DNA of 64,000 bases from Chryseobacterium cucumeris (GCF_001593385.1 NZ_LUVZ01000034.1:248001-312000), one strand, 5' to 3'. Counted from the stretch's first letter, positions 9,147 through 18,115 are shown. Made by a program: numbers and translations. The notes: a model not told the origin generated them from the sequence alone.

Positions 9147-10295
9147 ATGATACAACTTCCTTTATCAAAACTTTCCAATGTAGGAACTACTATTTTCAGC
9201 CACATGACTCAGCTTGCCAATGAGAATGAAGCCATCAATCTGTCTCAGGGCTTTCCTGATTTTATGCCAGATTCAGAATTATTAAATCATGTAGATTATT
9301 TTATTAAAAAAGGCTTCAACCAATATGCTCCTCTTGGCGGAATGATTGGCTTAAAGGAAGAAATTGCACGAAAAATTGAAAACAGCCATAAGGCAATTTA
9401 CCATCCGGAATCTGAAATAACAGTTACTGCAGGCGGCACACAGGCCATTTTCACGGCTATTGCATCATTTATTAAAAAGGATGACGAAGTAATTATTTTT
9501 GAACCGGCGTATGATTGTTATGAACCTACTGTAGAACTTTTCGGAGGTATTGTAAAACGGTTTGAAATGAAAGCTCCGGATTATGAAATCAACTGGGCGG
9601 AAGTAAAGAATCTTGTCAGTGAAAAAACCAGGATGATCATTCTTAATAATCCTAACAATCCTTCAGGAAAAATCCTGAAAGAAAATGACTTACAAGAACT
9701 TATTAATCTGGTAAAAGGCACTTCCATTCTTATTTTGAGTGATGAAGTGTATGAAAATATTGTTTTTGATGGAAAACAGCACTTAAGCATCTGTAAGTAT
9801 CCGGAATTGAAAGAAAGAAGCCTTCTTGTAGCCTCTTTTGGGAAACTTTTCCATGTTACCGGATGGAAAGTGGGCTATTGTGCAGCACCCAAAAGTTTAA
9901 CAGAAGAATTCAGGAAAGTGCATCAATTCAATGTTTTTTGTGTAAACACTCCTATTCAGCTGGCTTTGGCAGAATACATGAAGAATGACGAACATTATAC
10001 TTATCTGAATCAGTTTTTCCAGGAAAAAAGAGACTTTCTGAGAAAAGGTCTTGCAGGTACATCATTCGAACTTATGGATTGTGAAGGAACTTATTTTCAG
10101 GCGTTGAAATATGATAAGATTTCTGATAAAAATGATTTTGATTTTGCTTCAGAACTTACCATCAATCATAAGGTGGCCAGCGTTCCCTTCTCTTCTTTCT
10201 ATAAAAACAAGCTGAATGAGAATGTAATCAGGTTATGCTTTGCCAAGAAGCAGGAAACTCTGGAAAAAGCTCTTGAGAATTTATCAAAGATTTAA
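9147..10295 (+). CDS. PLP-dependent aminotransferase, methionine/kynurenine type
   Basis: Fold-type I class I/II aminotransferase of 382 aa, most like methionine aminotransferases (YbdL type). Seen: INLSQGFPDF near the start, AGGTQAIFTAI (cofactor phosphate site), NNPNNPSGK, the aspartate of LSDEVYENIVFDG, and the Schiff-base lysine in SFGKLFHVTGWKVGY (near residue 231). It transfers the amino group of methionine and possibly aromatic amino acids to a 2-oxo acid. It is monocistronic, with a strong terminator behind it. Substrate choice is inferred from family resemblance. Confidence 0.88.
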   Translation: MIQLPLSKLSNVGTTIFSHMTQLANENEAINLSQGFPDFMPDSELLNHVDYFIKKGFNQYAPLGGMIGLKEEIARKIENSHKAIYHPESEITVTAGGTQAIFTAIASFIKKDDEVIIFEPAYDCYEPTVELFGGIVKRFEMKAPDYEINWAEVKNLVSEKTRMIILNNPNNPSGKILKENDLQELINLVKGTSILILSDEVYENIVFDGKQHLSICKYPELKERSLLVASFGKLFHVTGWKVGYCAAPKSLTEEFRKVHQFNVFCVNTPIQLALAEYMKNDEHYTYLNQFFQEKRDFLRKGLAGTSFELMDCEGTYFQALKYDKISDKNDFDFASELTINHKVASVPFSSFYKNKLNENVIRLCFAKKQETLEKALENLSKI

Positions 10296-10337
10296 TACTT
10301 CCTGATTAAAACAAAGAGGCAAAGAGATTATGCATAC

Positions 10338-10361
10338 AACTCCGGAAATGTTTCCGGAGTT
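10338..10361 (+). terminator. Terminator between the aminotransferase and cls genes
   Basis: An 11-bp perfect stem AACTCCGGAAA / TTTCCGGAGTT with a 2-nt centre, then TTTATTTTC. It follows the aminotransferase gene and faces the convergent cls gene, so it may work in both directions. Confidence 0.8.
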
Positions 10362-10386
10362 TTTATTTTCTATTCAAAGATGAATT

Positions 10387-11853
10387 TTAAATTAACGGAG
10401 AAAGCAGTCTGGCCAGGTGTTCAAAAAAAACTTTGAATTTTGACCTTTTTTTCCAGGTATTAAGGAAGATTTCTTCACAATCATTCATATCCTCAATAAA
10501 AAGATTTTTAAGCTTAAGGTTAATTTCAGCATCAAAGATTAATGTATTCACCTCAAAATTAAGTTCCTGACTTCTGACATCCATATTCGCTGTTCCTACA
10601 GACGAAAAATGGTCATCAACAATCATTGTTTTGGCATGAATAAACCCTTTCTTGTAAAAGAACACCCTCACTTTGTTCTCCAGAAGTTCTTCGTAATAGG
10701 AATAGGCAGCGGCATTCACCACTACCGAATCTCCTGATTTTGGCACCATAAGCCTTACATCAATTCCCGAAAGACCAGCCTGCTTTATAGCATTCAATAC
10801 CGTTTCAACAGGAATAAAATAAGGCGTTACAATATATACCCTTTTTTTCGCAGAAAGAATGGCCGAACTGGTGCTCAACATAATAGAAGGTCTGGTATCA
10901 GGTCCACTTGCAGCAACCTGAACCAGGGAGCTTCCTGCTTCTGTTTTTTTATAACCGAAATAAGACGTTGAGATTTCAGGAAGTTTTTCAGTGGCAAAAA
11001 CCCAGTTGCTGAAAAATAAAAATTGAAAATAAAAAGCAGCTTCTCCTTTAATGTAAAGATGAACGTCTCTCCAGTACTGTTTTGGATTAGGATTGATGTA
11101 TTTATCCGAAACATTAATGCCACCTGTAAAAACCTCAGTACCATCTACAATAATAATCTTTCTGTGATCTCTGTAATTCACTCTGTTGGCAAGAAGCCTG
11201 AAAGTAATTTTGTTAACAGGAGATACTTCTACCCCAGCTTTCTGTAATCCTTTTAAAAACTTCCGGCCTAATTTCCCACTTCCCAGATCATCATAAAGAA
11301 AACGTATTTTAACACCTTGCTTTGCTTTCTTCATCAATAGATCAGCAAGCCTGTTCCCTACTTCATCATTATCATAAATATAATATTCCAGATGGATATG
11401 ATGGGTTGCCTTTTCAAGTACTTCGAAAACTTTTTCAAATTTAGCCTCACCATTGATCAGAACTTCAGTATGATTTCCATGAGAAATGGGTGCATTTCCG
11501 GCATTATAAAGAAAATTAACTGTGAGTAGAAAATTCTGCAATTCTTCCTGATGACCATTCAGTGTTTTATGATGGGTTTCTTCAATATATTGCTGTACTT
11601 TCTGATATATCTGCTCATTACGTTCTATTTTGAAGGTATAAAATTTATTCTTCCTGAAGTTGACCCCAAAAACAAAATAAATAATGATTCCCACCACCGG
11701 AAGAAAAATAATAAGCAGAAGATAAGCCAGTGTTTTACTTGTATTTCTGGTATCCATAATAATCTTACCCGCAAGGAAAGTAACCCCGAGAAGATAAAGG
11801 GCCTCCAGTCCCAGCAGAAGGTATGGGTACTGATCAAGAAATTCTTTAATCAT
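10387..11853 (-). CDS. cls: Cardiolipin synthase (phospholipase D family)
   Basis: Membrane enzyme that condenses phosphatidylglycerol into cardiolipin. The 488-aa product has two N-terminal membrane helices (about residues 10-30 and 41-62) and two PLD domains with intact HKD motifs: HRKIIIVD (His 230, Lys 232, Asp 237) and HAKTMIVD (His 406, Lys 408, Asp 413). Size and layout match bacterial ClsA-type enzymes. It is monocistronic; the SDR gene upstream on the same strand ends at its own terminator. Confidence 0.94.
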   Translation of the reverse strand: MIKEFLDQYPYLLLGLEALYLLGVTFLAGKIIMDTRNTSKTLAYLLLIIFLPVVGIIIYFVFGVNFRKNKFYTFKIERNEQIYQKVQQYIEETHHKTLNGHQEELQNFLLTVNFLYNAGNAPISHGNHTEVLINGEAKFEKVFEVLEKATHHIHLEYYIYDNDEVGNRLADLLMKKAKQGVKIRFLYDDLGSGKLGRKFLKGLQKAGVEVSPVNKITFRLLANRVNYRDHRKIIIVDGTEVFTGGINVSDKYINPNPKQYWRDVHLYIKGEAAFYFQFLFFSNWVFATEKLPEISTSYFGYKKTEAGSSLVQVAASGPDTRPSIMLSTSSAILSAKKRVYIVTPYFIPVETVLNAIKQAGLSGIDVRLMVPKSGDSVVVNAAAYSYYEELLENKVRVFFYKKGFIHAKTMIVDDHFSSVGTANMDVRSQELNFEVNTLIFDAEINLKLKNLFIEDMNDCEEIFLNTWKKRSKFKVFFEHLARLLSPLI

Positions 11854-11884
11854 ATAAACTGATCTCTAGATTAAAGATAATAAA

Positions 11885-11926
11885 AAAGGCCAAAAAGGAA
11901 ATTAAAAACTTCGCTTTTTGGCCTTT
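11885..11926 (-). terminator. Terminator after the SDR gene
   Basis: A 13-bp perfect stem (AAAGGCCAAAAAG and its complement) with a 16-nt loop; on the minus strand it is followed by TTTTTTAT. It lies just downstream of the SDR stop codon. Confidence 0.8.
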
Positions 11927-11932
11927 AAAGTT

Positions 11933-12697
11933 CTATAGGAACATTCCTCCTGAAACTTCTATTCTTTGTCCATTGATCCACCTTGCATCTTCCATACACA
12001 GGAATGCCACCACTCCACCAATATCATCCGGAAGACCTACTCTTCCCAGTGCCGTTGCACCTGCTACCATGGCATTGATCTCTTCATTGTCTCTTACTCT
12101 TCCGCCGCCAAAATCTGTTTCAATAGCTCCCGGCGCCACAACATTGGCTTTAATTTTTCTTGAACCGAGCTCTTTAGCCATGTATTTCGTAAGCATTTCT
12201 ACTCCAGCTTTTATAGATCCATAAACAGAGGATCCAGGTGTTGCAAATCTCGCCAACCCTGAAGAGACATTAATAATACCTCCTCCATCGTTGATAAATG
12301 GCAATAATTTTTGAGTCAGGAAAAACACTCCTTTAAAATGAATATCTACCACATCGTCCAATTGTTCTTCAGTTACTTCCGTAATCGGGGAATATAAGGC
12401 TGTTCCTGCATTATTGATCAGATAATCAATATGAGTACTTCCTGTATTTTGCTGCAAATGATCTGTTACGTTTTTTACAAAAGCATCAAAGCTTTTAATA
12501 TCTTTTGTATCAAGCTGAAATGCTGTAGCATTTCTTCCCATTGACTTGATTTCAGAGACAACAGCATCAGCTTCTTCTTTGTTGCTTCTGTAGGTAATAA
12601 TAACATCTAATCCTTTTTGAGCAATTTTAAGTGCCGAATTTTTCCCTAATCCACGGCTTCCTCCGGTTACCAATGCAATATTTGTTTTTGTGTTCAT
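11933..12697 (-). CDS. SDR-family NAD(P)-dependent oxidoreductase
   Basis: Classical short-chain dehydrogenase/reductase, 254 aa. Rossmann motif TGGSRGLGKNSA near the N-terminus, NNAG, catalytic Ser in NVSSGLARFATPGSSVYGSIKAG with YxxxK as YGSIK, and the C-terminal block INGQRIEVSGG. The start at 12697 (MNTKTNIALVTGG) is chosen because the nucleotide-binding motif begins there; the longer frame adds MYHQNKQNT. An AraC-family gene lies 62-90 bp upstream on the same strand, a frequent partner for SDRs in flavobacteria. The substrate is unknown. Confidence 0.9.
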   Translation of the reverse strand: MNTKTNIALVTGGSRGLGKNSALKIAQKGLDVIITYRSNKEEADAVVSEIKSMGRNATAFQLDTKDIKSFDAFVKNVTDHLQQNTGSTHIDYLINNAGTALYSPITEVTEEQLDDVVDIHFKGVFFLTQKLLPFINDGGGIINVSSGLARFATPGSSVYGSIKAGVEMLTKYMAKELGSRKIKANVVAPGAIETDFGGGRVRDNEEINAMVAGATALGRVGLPDDIGGVVAFLCMEDARWINGQRIEVSGGMFL

Positions 12698-12786
12698 TGT
12701 ATTTTGCTTATTTTGATGGTACAAAGTTGGGATATTTTCAGACTGTAGTATTTGCTTGAATCAATCTAAAATTTGCAAAATTCAAA

Positions 12787-13725
12787 TCAGGAACGAAATT
12801 CCAATGGAGTAAACGTTGTTTTCCTTTTAAAAAAATTGGAAAAATGGGCAATCTCTTCAAATCCCAGGGCGTAAGATATTTCTGAAACATTCCATTTTGT
12901 CTGTTTTAAAAGTATTTTAGCTTCCTGAATAATCCGGTCCGAAATAAATTCTGTGGTTGTCTTTCCGGTGCTTTCCTTTAATCTTTTGTTTAAGTAATTG
13001 ACATGAACAGCCAATCGGTCTGCATAATCTTTTGCCGTTTTCAATTGTAGTCTCTGTTCCCATGATTCAATAGGGAACTGTCTTTCCAACAGTTCTATAA
13101 ACAAGGAAACCACTCGCATGGATGCATCATTTGAAGCCGAAATTTTGGATGCAGGCTGTAATTTCTGCCCATAATGAATCAGCTCCAGAACATAGTTTCT
13201 GATCAGATCATATTTAAAGACATAATCTGAATCTATTTCTTTTTTTATCTTTTTAAAGAGGCTTTCAATCTCTTCTGCAAGCTCACCATCAATTTCAAAA
13301 ACAGGAACTCCGCCTGGCTGAAAAATAGGAAGATCTTCCAGATTGTAATAAGACTTATCCTTAATAAAGAAATCTTCCGTAAAAACACAGAAACTTCCGG
13401 ACTGATCCGGGGCTTCAGGAACCCAGTGATAGGGAACTTTAGGTGTAGCAAACAATAGAGCGTTTTGCTTTATTGAAATTACTTTGTCTGCGTATTCTGC
13501 TCTATTTCTTCCTTTTATAAAGCTTATTTTATAGTACTTTCTTCTATTATAAGGCATTTCAGAAGTAGTCTTGGCTCTTTCTATCGTTTGGGCAATATCA
13601 AAAACATTAAAGTGACCAATGTCTTTATGAAGTCCTTTTGGAAAAATACTTTCAAGATCCTTGCCCAGTTTGGCAGCCATCTCCTTGTAAAAATCTTCCA
13701 GTGAGGTATGTGCAATTTTTTCCAT
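12787..13725 (-). CDS. AraC-family transcriptional regulator
   Basis: A 312-aa regulator with an N-terminal cupin-like sensing half (YNRRKYYKISFIKGR, then PKVPYHW) and a C-terminal AraC domain: first helix-turn-helix around LAVHVNYLNKRLKESTG and the second in NVSEISYALGFEEIAHFSNF. It is a distant paralogue of the AraC regulator at 43814-44728 (shared YNRRxYYKISFI and xVHVNxLN). Its likely target is the SDR gene just downstream on the same strand. The effector is unknown. Confidence 0.88.
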   Translation of the reverse strand: MEKIAHTSLEDFYKEMAAKLGKDLESIFPKGLHKDIGHFNVFDIAQTIERAKTTSEMPYNRRKYYKISFIKGRNRAEYADKVISIKQNALLFATPKVPYHWVPEAPDQSGSFCVFTEDFFIKDKSYYNLEDLPIFQPGGVPVFEIDGELAEEIESLFKKIKKEIDSDYVFKYDLIRNYVLELIHYGQKLQPASKISASNDASMRVVSLFIELLERQFPIESWEQRLQLKTAKDYADRLAVHVNYLNKRLKESTGKTTTEFISDRIIQEAKILLKQTKWNVSEISYALGFEEIAHFSNFFKRKTTFTPLEFRS

Positions 13726-14003
13726 CGCAGATGATTTGTAAAATTCAAATATACGAAGTTATCAATCAACCTTTTTTGAAATGATTACAGATTGCTCGTC
13801 CGATCTCAAGACTTTTTTAAATTTCAAAAAAACACACCATATGGATTTATTGAAAATTTCAATGGAATCACTTATTCTATTGAAAATTTATCACAATATT
13901 ACAGATACAACATTATATTTTTTTCATTTTTTTCTATATACAGTGATATAACTCATTTATTTTTATTATTTTCGTTAAAACTAACCCATTAAAAATCAAA
14001 TCA

Positions 14004-14192
14004 ATGAGAAATCAAATCAGTCAAATCGGAAAAAAATTAAACAAAAAAGAATTAAGAACCATTAAAGGTGGTCTTATCAACTGTATGGAACCGGTTCTTT
14101 GTCCTACCCCTTGCGAGCCTTCTTCTGATCCATATGGATGCACAATCATTTCTCCAAAATGTGCACAAAAAGAGTGCAGACCTCAATTATAA
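14004..14192 (+). CDS. Cys-rich GG-leader peptide 1
   Basis: A 62-residue precursor and the first of four in a row. The leader GKKLNKKELRTIKGG is basic, amphipathic and ends in Gly-Gly, typical of Bacteroidetes peptides cut by C39-type peptidase transporters. The core has six cysteines, including NCMEPVLCPTPC and the terminal CAQKECRP. The pattern C-x4-C-x-P recurs in the next three genes. Core sequences diverge while leaders are conserved, as in secreted antimicrobial or signalling peptides. No transporter or modification enzyme is adjacent; disulfide formation is a plausible fate of the cysteines. Confidence 0.75.
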   Translation: MRNQISQIGKKLNKKELRTIKGGLINCMEPVLCPTPCEPSSDPYGCTIISPKCAQKECRPQL

Positions 14193-14222
14193 ATAAAACA
14201 TCATTTAATAAAAAAAAAAATT

Positions 14223-14420
14223 ATGAAAAAGGTAGAATTAAGCAAAGGTAAAAAGCTTGAAAAAAAACAATTAAAAACTATTTTAGGAGGTATGTTAGAT
14301 TGTATGGAACCAAGACCATGTACAGAATTTCCTTGTGAAACTTATCCCCCTGACGATGTCAGAAACTGCACTAAAATTTCTGTGGGATGCGCCCAAAAAA
14401 TCTGCAGACCACAACCATAA
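14223..14420 (+). CDS. Cys-rich GG-leader peptide 2
   Basis: A 65-residue precursor 30 bp after peptide 1. Leader GKKLEKKQLKTILGG; core with six cysteines starting LDCMEPRPC and ending CAQKICRPQP. It is the closest relative of peptide 1: both cores share CMEP and CAQKxCRPQ, so they arose by tandem duplication. The same transcript is likely because gaps in the cluster are 30-38 bp and a single terminator follows the fourth gene. Confidence 0.75.
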   Translation: MKKVELSKGKKLEKKQLKTILGGMLDCMEPRPCTEFPCETYPPDDVRNCTKISVGCAQKICRPQP

Positions 14421-14456
14421 AGATAGAATTCTTCACTAAACCAAAAATTAAACATT

Positions 14457-14615
14457 ATGAAAAATCAAGATTTAAATCACGGAAAAAAATTGAATAAAAA
14501 ACAATTAAGAGTAATTACTGGTGGAAAAGAAATGTGCTTGCTTCCAGACCTTACTTGTAAGAAATATTCTTTTGCCTGTGCAGAAATTCAATGCCAGCCT
14601 GGTATTGAATTGTAA
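14457..14615 (+). CDS. Cys-rich GG-leader peptide 3, only 52 residues
   Basis: Short gene easily lost to length cut-offs. ATG at 14457, stop TAA at 14613-14615. Leader GKKLNKKQLRVITGG matches its neighbours, and the core KEMCLLPDLTC...CAEIQCQP has four cysteines and again ends in C-x4-C-x-P. It stands 36 bp after peptide 2 and 38 bp before peptide 4, and leader conservation shows that it is real. Confidence 0.72.
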   Translation: MKNQDLNHGKKLNKKQLRVITGGKEMCLLPDLTCKKYSFACAEIQCQPGIEL

Positions 14616-14653
14616 AAGCAAAAAAAACTAAACCATAAAAAAAACTTAAACGA

Positions 14654-14905
14654 ATGAGAAACCAACATTTAAATAATGGTAAAAAACTTAATAAAAAAGA
14701 GTTGAAAACCATTAAAGGAGGCGTAATGATATGTGCTGGAGGAGCTAACGGAGGATGTGCACAAATTCATCCATCATGCTATGAAAAGCAATGCCGTCCT
14801 GGGGTAACAGAAGTGTGCATGCCAACATCAAATACTTGTATAAAAAGGTCTTTTAATTGTGTAGAACCACCATGTTGGCCAAACTTAGAGCCTCCAATAT
14901 TATAA
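14654..14905 (+). CDS. Cys-rich GG-leader peptide 4 with a doubled core
   Basis: An 83-residue precursor, the longest of the cluster. Leader GKKLNKKELKTIKGG; the core has eight cysteines that fall into two similar halves: CAGG..GGC..SCYEKQCRP and VC..TC..NCVEPPCWP, each ending in C-x4-C-x-P. This suggests internal duplication of the four-cysteine module found in peptide 3. It is the last gene before the terminator at 14918-14943. Confidence 0.75.
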   Translation: MRNQHLNNGKKLNKKELKTIKGGVMICAGGANGGCAQIHPSCYEKQCRPGVTEVCMPTSNTCIKRSFNCVEPPCWPNLEPPIL

Positions 14906-14917
14906 TGATATTAAATG

Positions 14918-14943
14918 AATCGCTTCTTTAAAAAGAAGCGATT
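14918..14943 (+). terminator. Terminator of the peptide cluster
   Basis: A 12-bp perfect stem AATCGCTTCTTT / AAAGAAGCGATT followed by TTTAATTTG, 12 bp after the stop of peptide 4. Confidence 0.85.
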
Positions 14944-14959
14944 TTTAATTTGTATTCAT

Positions 14960-16039
14960 TTAGCTCACAGTACCACCTAGATCTTTTAGCATCCATTTTC
15001 CCTTTATATACTCTGCAGCATAATCATTAGTAAATCCACTTCCTGAAACATAGATATAGAATATATTCGGATCTTTATCATTGGTTTGAATTTTGGAAAT
15101 GTTCCTGTCTGTTACATCCGTAATCCTCAGATAAGGAGTTTGCTTATTTTTATCTTCCGAAACAAATAGTACTCTTGCCTCAGAGTTAATGTGATGAAAA
15201 TAGTCACAATCAGTTTCATAAATCTGAAATGTATAATGTAGTTTTTTCATATTAATCATTCCATTATTGGGCTGTAAAAGCTCATAAAGCTGAGTAAATT
15301 TGTTCTTCTCAGATTTAAATAAAGGATTCATATCCTCAAAGTCATTAATGCCATCTCCATCTGTATCCTCATCCATCTGATTAAGTCCAAAACTTTTCTC
15401 AAAGATATCATTATAACCATCATGATCAGAATCCTTCGTTACATCTTTCAGGTTCATTTTAAAAAGTTTCCCGTCTTCCATTGCAGAATAATCATCATAT
15501 CCGGGAAGCCCTCCTACCTTTACAATTTTCACAAGACTTCCTTCAAACTGAAGAAACCCATCTTTGATAATAGGCAATTCCTGAATTTCGTTGATGTAAT
15601 AATGGCTGAAACTCAATCCAAGAAAATATGCTTTAGGTTTTTCATTTTCAATAGTCAGAAGCCAGAAGCCAAGTCTGTTTCGTCCTAAACCATACAAAAC
15701 ATTCCCTACCTGCTGCGAAGAATAAAACGCAAACTGATCTGAAAATTTCTCTCTGAACACTTTAAACTGACTTTCCAGCCTTTTTTCCATTTTTTCATAT
15801 ACTTCAGATCCTGCATGGGTAAAAGATTCAACACTGTCTTGCCTAAAACTGCGGTATTTCTTAAGGCTAGTAATTTCTAAATAATCAACCTTTTTATTCA
15901 GTATCTGTTTCACAGTATAAGGCTTCTGTTCCTTATAAACTTCAAACACCTGATCTCTTCTGTTGGTAAAACAGTTTTTCTCAACAGATTGAGAACATGA
16001 AAAAAATAAAATAAGAATTGTAAAATAACAGATTTTCAT
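14960..16039 (-). CDS. Lipoprotein with calcium-binding (TSP3-like) repeats
   Basis: A 359-aa lipoprotein: signal MKICYFTILILFFSC with the lipid-attachment cysteine near residue 15. The start is taken at 16039; the frame extends upstream to 16084 but the extra residues destroy a normal signal peptide. Residues near 220-260 carry the Asp-rich loops DSDHDGYND and DEDTDGDGINDFEDMNP, typical of thrombospondin type 3 calcium-binding repeats. The rest is not recognised. It is probably surface-exposed or periplasmic, monocistronic and convergent with the peptide cluster. Confidence 0.72.
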   Translation of the reverse strand: MKICYFTILILFFSCSQSVEKNCFTNRRDQVFEVYKEQKPYTVKQILNKKVDYLEITSLKKYRSFRQDSVESFTHAGSEVYEKMEKRLESQFKVFREKFSDQFAFYSSQQVGNVLYGLGRNRLGFWLLTIENEKPKAYFLGLSFSHYYINEIQELPIIKDGFLQFEGSLVKIVKVGGLPGYDDYSAMEDGKLFKMNLKDVTKDSDHDGYNDIFEKSFGLNQMDEDTDGDGINDFEDMNPLFKSEKNKFTQLYELLQPNNGMINMKKLHYTFQIYETDCDYFHHINSEARVLFVSEDKNKQTPYLRITDVTDRNISKIQTNDKDPNIFYIYVSGSGFTNDYAAEYIKGKWMLKDLGGTVS

Positions 16040-16122
16040 AGTTAAAGTTTGATGTATAAAAGCAAAAAACGCTCCCAAATTCATGGAAACGCTTTTTTTT
16101 ATAACTAACTTTAATACTTTTC

Positions 16123-17214
16123 TTATACGTTGAATCTAAAGTGCATGATGTCGCCATCCTGTACGATATATTCTTTACCTTCTACAGAAAGCTTTCCAGC
16201 TTCTTTTACTTTTACTTCAGAACCATAGTTTACGTAATCGTTATACTTGATTACTTCTGCACGGATAAATCCTTTTTCAAAGTCTGTGTGGATTACTCCT
16301 GCAGCTTGTGGAGCAGTCCATCCCTGTCCGATAGTCCAGGCTCTTACTTCTTTTACCCCAGCTGTAAAATACGTCTGAAGTTTCAAAAGATCATACGCTT
16401 TTCTGATCAAACGGTTAACACCAGGTTCTGTAAGCCCTAGCTCATCAAGGAAAATTTCTCTTTCTTCGAAAGTTTCAAGCTCATTGATATCAGCTTCGAT
16501 CTGAGCGGCTAATACGACTACTTCAGCACCTTCGCCTTTAGCCATTTCTTCAATCTTAGCAATCCACTCATTTCCGTTTTTGATAGAGTTTTCATCTACG
16601 TTACAAACGTAAAGAACCGGTTTATTTGTCAACAATTGAACTTCTCCGATGATTGATTTTGTAAAGTCATCAGTGGCAAATTCTCTTGCATTTTTACCAT
16701 CTTCAAGGAATTTCTGTAAGTTCTGAAGAGTTTCGTAAGTAAGGATATCTTCTTTCTTCCCTGATTTGATGAATTTTTTAGCTTTCTCAACTGCTTTTCC
16801 TACGGTTTCAAGGTCTTTCAGCTGAAGCTCTATATCAATAATTTCTTTATCTCTTAATGGGTCTACTGAACCTTCTACGTGAACGATATTTCCGTTATCA
16901 AAACATCTTAAAACATGAATAATCGCTTCACACTCACGGATATTAGCTAAGAACTGGTTCCCCAATCCTTCTCCTTTGCTGGCTCCTTTTACAAGACCTG
17001 CAATATCAACAATCTCAACTACAGCGGGTAAAACTCTTTCAGGTTTTACGATTTTCTCGAGTTCAAACAATCTCTGATCCGGTACAGAAACCGTTCCAAG
17101 GTTCGGTTCAATCGTACAGAAAGGATAGTTTGCTGATTGAGCTTTTGCGTTGCTCAGACAGTTAAAAAGAGTTGATTTACCTACATTCGGTAAGCCTACG
17201 ATTCCACATTTCAT
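16123..17214 (-). CDS. ychF: Redox-regulated ATPase of the Obg/YchF family
   Basis: A 363-aa translation-associated P-loop ATPase. Walker A GLPNVGKST at residues 6-14, switch region DIAGLVKGASKGEGLGNQFL, NVDE in place of the usual NKxD (the change that makes YchF prefer ATP), and a C-terminal TGS domain ending VQDGDIMHFRFNV. Length and motifs are standard, so this is an ordinary core gene. A -7 box TATCTTTG lies on the minus strand at 17303-17310. Confidence 0.96.
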   Translation of the reverse strand: MKCGIVGLPNVGKSTLFNCLSNAKAQSANYPFCTIEPNLGTVSVPDQRLFELEKIVKPERVLPAVVEIVDIAGLVKGASKGEGLGNQFLANIRECEAIIHVLRCFDNGNIVHVEGSVDPLRDKEIIDIELQLKDLETVGKAVEKAKKFIKSGKKEDILTYETLQNLQKFLEDGKNAREFATDDFTKSIIGEVQLLTNKPVLYVCNVDENSIKNGNEWIAKIEEMAKGEGAEVVVLAAQIEADINELETFEEREIFLDELGLTEPGVNRLIRKAYDLLKLQTYFTAGVKEVRAWTIGQGWTAPQAAGVIHTDFEKGFIRAEVIKYNDYVNYGSEVKVKEAGKLSVEGKEYIVQDGDIMHFRFNV

Positions 17215-17340
17215 ATTGTAAAATTCAAAGTTTAAGGTTTAGGGTAACTCAAGGTTTCTCCAACTTTAAACATTGAACTCAGAACCTTGAATTACGAGTG
17301 TGCAAAGATAGTGATTTTTGACAGAGTTTCATAATAAAAA

Positions 17341-17364
17341 AATCTGCCAAATTCTGACAGATTT
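17341..17364 (-). terminator. Terminator after the ferritin gene
   Basis: Minus-strand hairpin with AATCTG / CAGATT arms and one bulge, followed by a long T run, 27 bp downstream of the ferritin stop. Confidence 0.6.
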
Positions 17365-17390
17365 TCAAAAGGTTTGGATTCACCGGATGT

Positions 17391-17942
17391 TTATGGGTTA
17401 GCTCCCGTAGCGTTCTGGGCCAGCGGAACATCATTCGGTGCTTCCTCTAAAGTTTTATCTAAAGTAAATAAAGATTCGTCAGTAGCTCTGTCACCTCCTG
17501 CGATTTTCAATTTATCTATTAAGTTTTGAGCCAATGTTTCCTCTTCAATCTGTTCCTGAACAAACCATTGCATAAAATTCCATGTAGCCCAGTCTTTTTC
17601 TTCCATAGAAAGATCTACGATTCTGTAAATAGCAGTGGTATTGTCAACTTCATGTTTAAATACACCATCAAAGCAGGCAGTAAGGCTTTCGGGATCTGCG
17701 GGAGGAGCAGGAATAGCGTCTACCTTTGGTTTTCCTCCTCTGTTTAAAATATATTCCATGAATTTGATCGAGTGATTTCTTTCTTCCTGAGCATGGCGAT
17801 AAAGAAAGTTGGCAATTCCCTGATAACCTTTATCATCAGCCCAAATTCCGTAGGATAAAAAAACGTGTGATGCATGAATTTCCTTGTTCATCTGATCACT
17901 TAATGCCTTTTCCATGTTGGTGGAAAGTCTTTTAGTATTCAT
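17391..17942 (-). CDS. Non-haem ferritin
   Basis: Iron-storage protein of 183 aa that forms a 24-subunit shell and oxidises Fe(II) at a di-iron site. Ferroxidase ligands are visible as Glu in MNKEIHASHVF, ExxH in QEERNHSIKF, and Glu in QWFVQEQIEEE. The C-terminal tail EEAPNDVPLAQNATGANP is longer than in E. coli FtnA and looks disordered. Monocistronic with its own terminator. Confidence 0.93.
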   Translation of the reverse strand: MNTKRLSTNMEKALSDQMNKEIHASHVFLSYGIWADDKGYQGIANFLYRHAQEERNHSIKFMEYILNRGGKPKVDAIPAPPADPESLTACFDGVFKHEVDNTTAIYRIVDLSMEEKDWATWNFMQWFVQEQIEEETLAQNLIDKLKIAGGDRATDESLFTLDKTLEEAPNDVPLAQNATGANP

Positions 17943-18086
17943 AATGTTATATTTTGGTGATTATAGAATGAATCATGCAAAAACAGTTCCGATAAGTTCA
18001 TTATTTGCTATAAAATCCCATACCACGCTTAAAAATAGTACTGGTTTACAATCATTTAAGCTAATAATTTATAGTTATTCTAAAAT

Positions 18087-18115
18087 AAAACCGGTTCTGC
18101 CTGAGAACCGGTTTT
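18087..18115. terminator. Strong hairpin between the glycosidase and ferritin genes
   Basis: A 12-bp perfect stem AAAACCGGTTCT / AGAACCGGTTTT with 5-nt loop, T-rich on both strands. It lies 71 bp beyond the glycosidase stop (minus strand), its likely client. Confidence 0.7.

Noticed and set aside
13792..13992. 66-codon frame before the peptide cluster
   Set aside because: AT-rich promoter region; Phe/Ile/Ser-rich translation without a leader or known motif.
17224..17300. Imperfect palindromic AAGGTT/AACCTT-rich stretch before ychF
   Set aside because: Similar degenerate repeats are frequent in flavobacterial intergenic DNA; no clear arms or second copy in the window.
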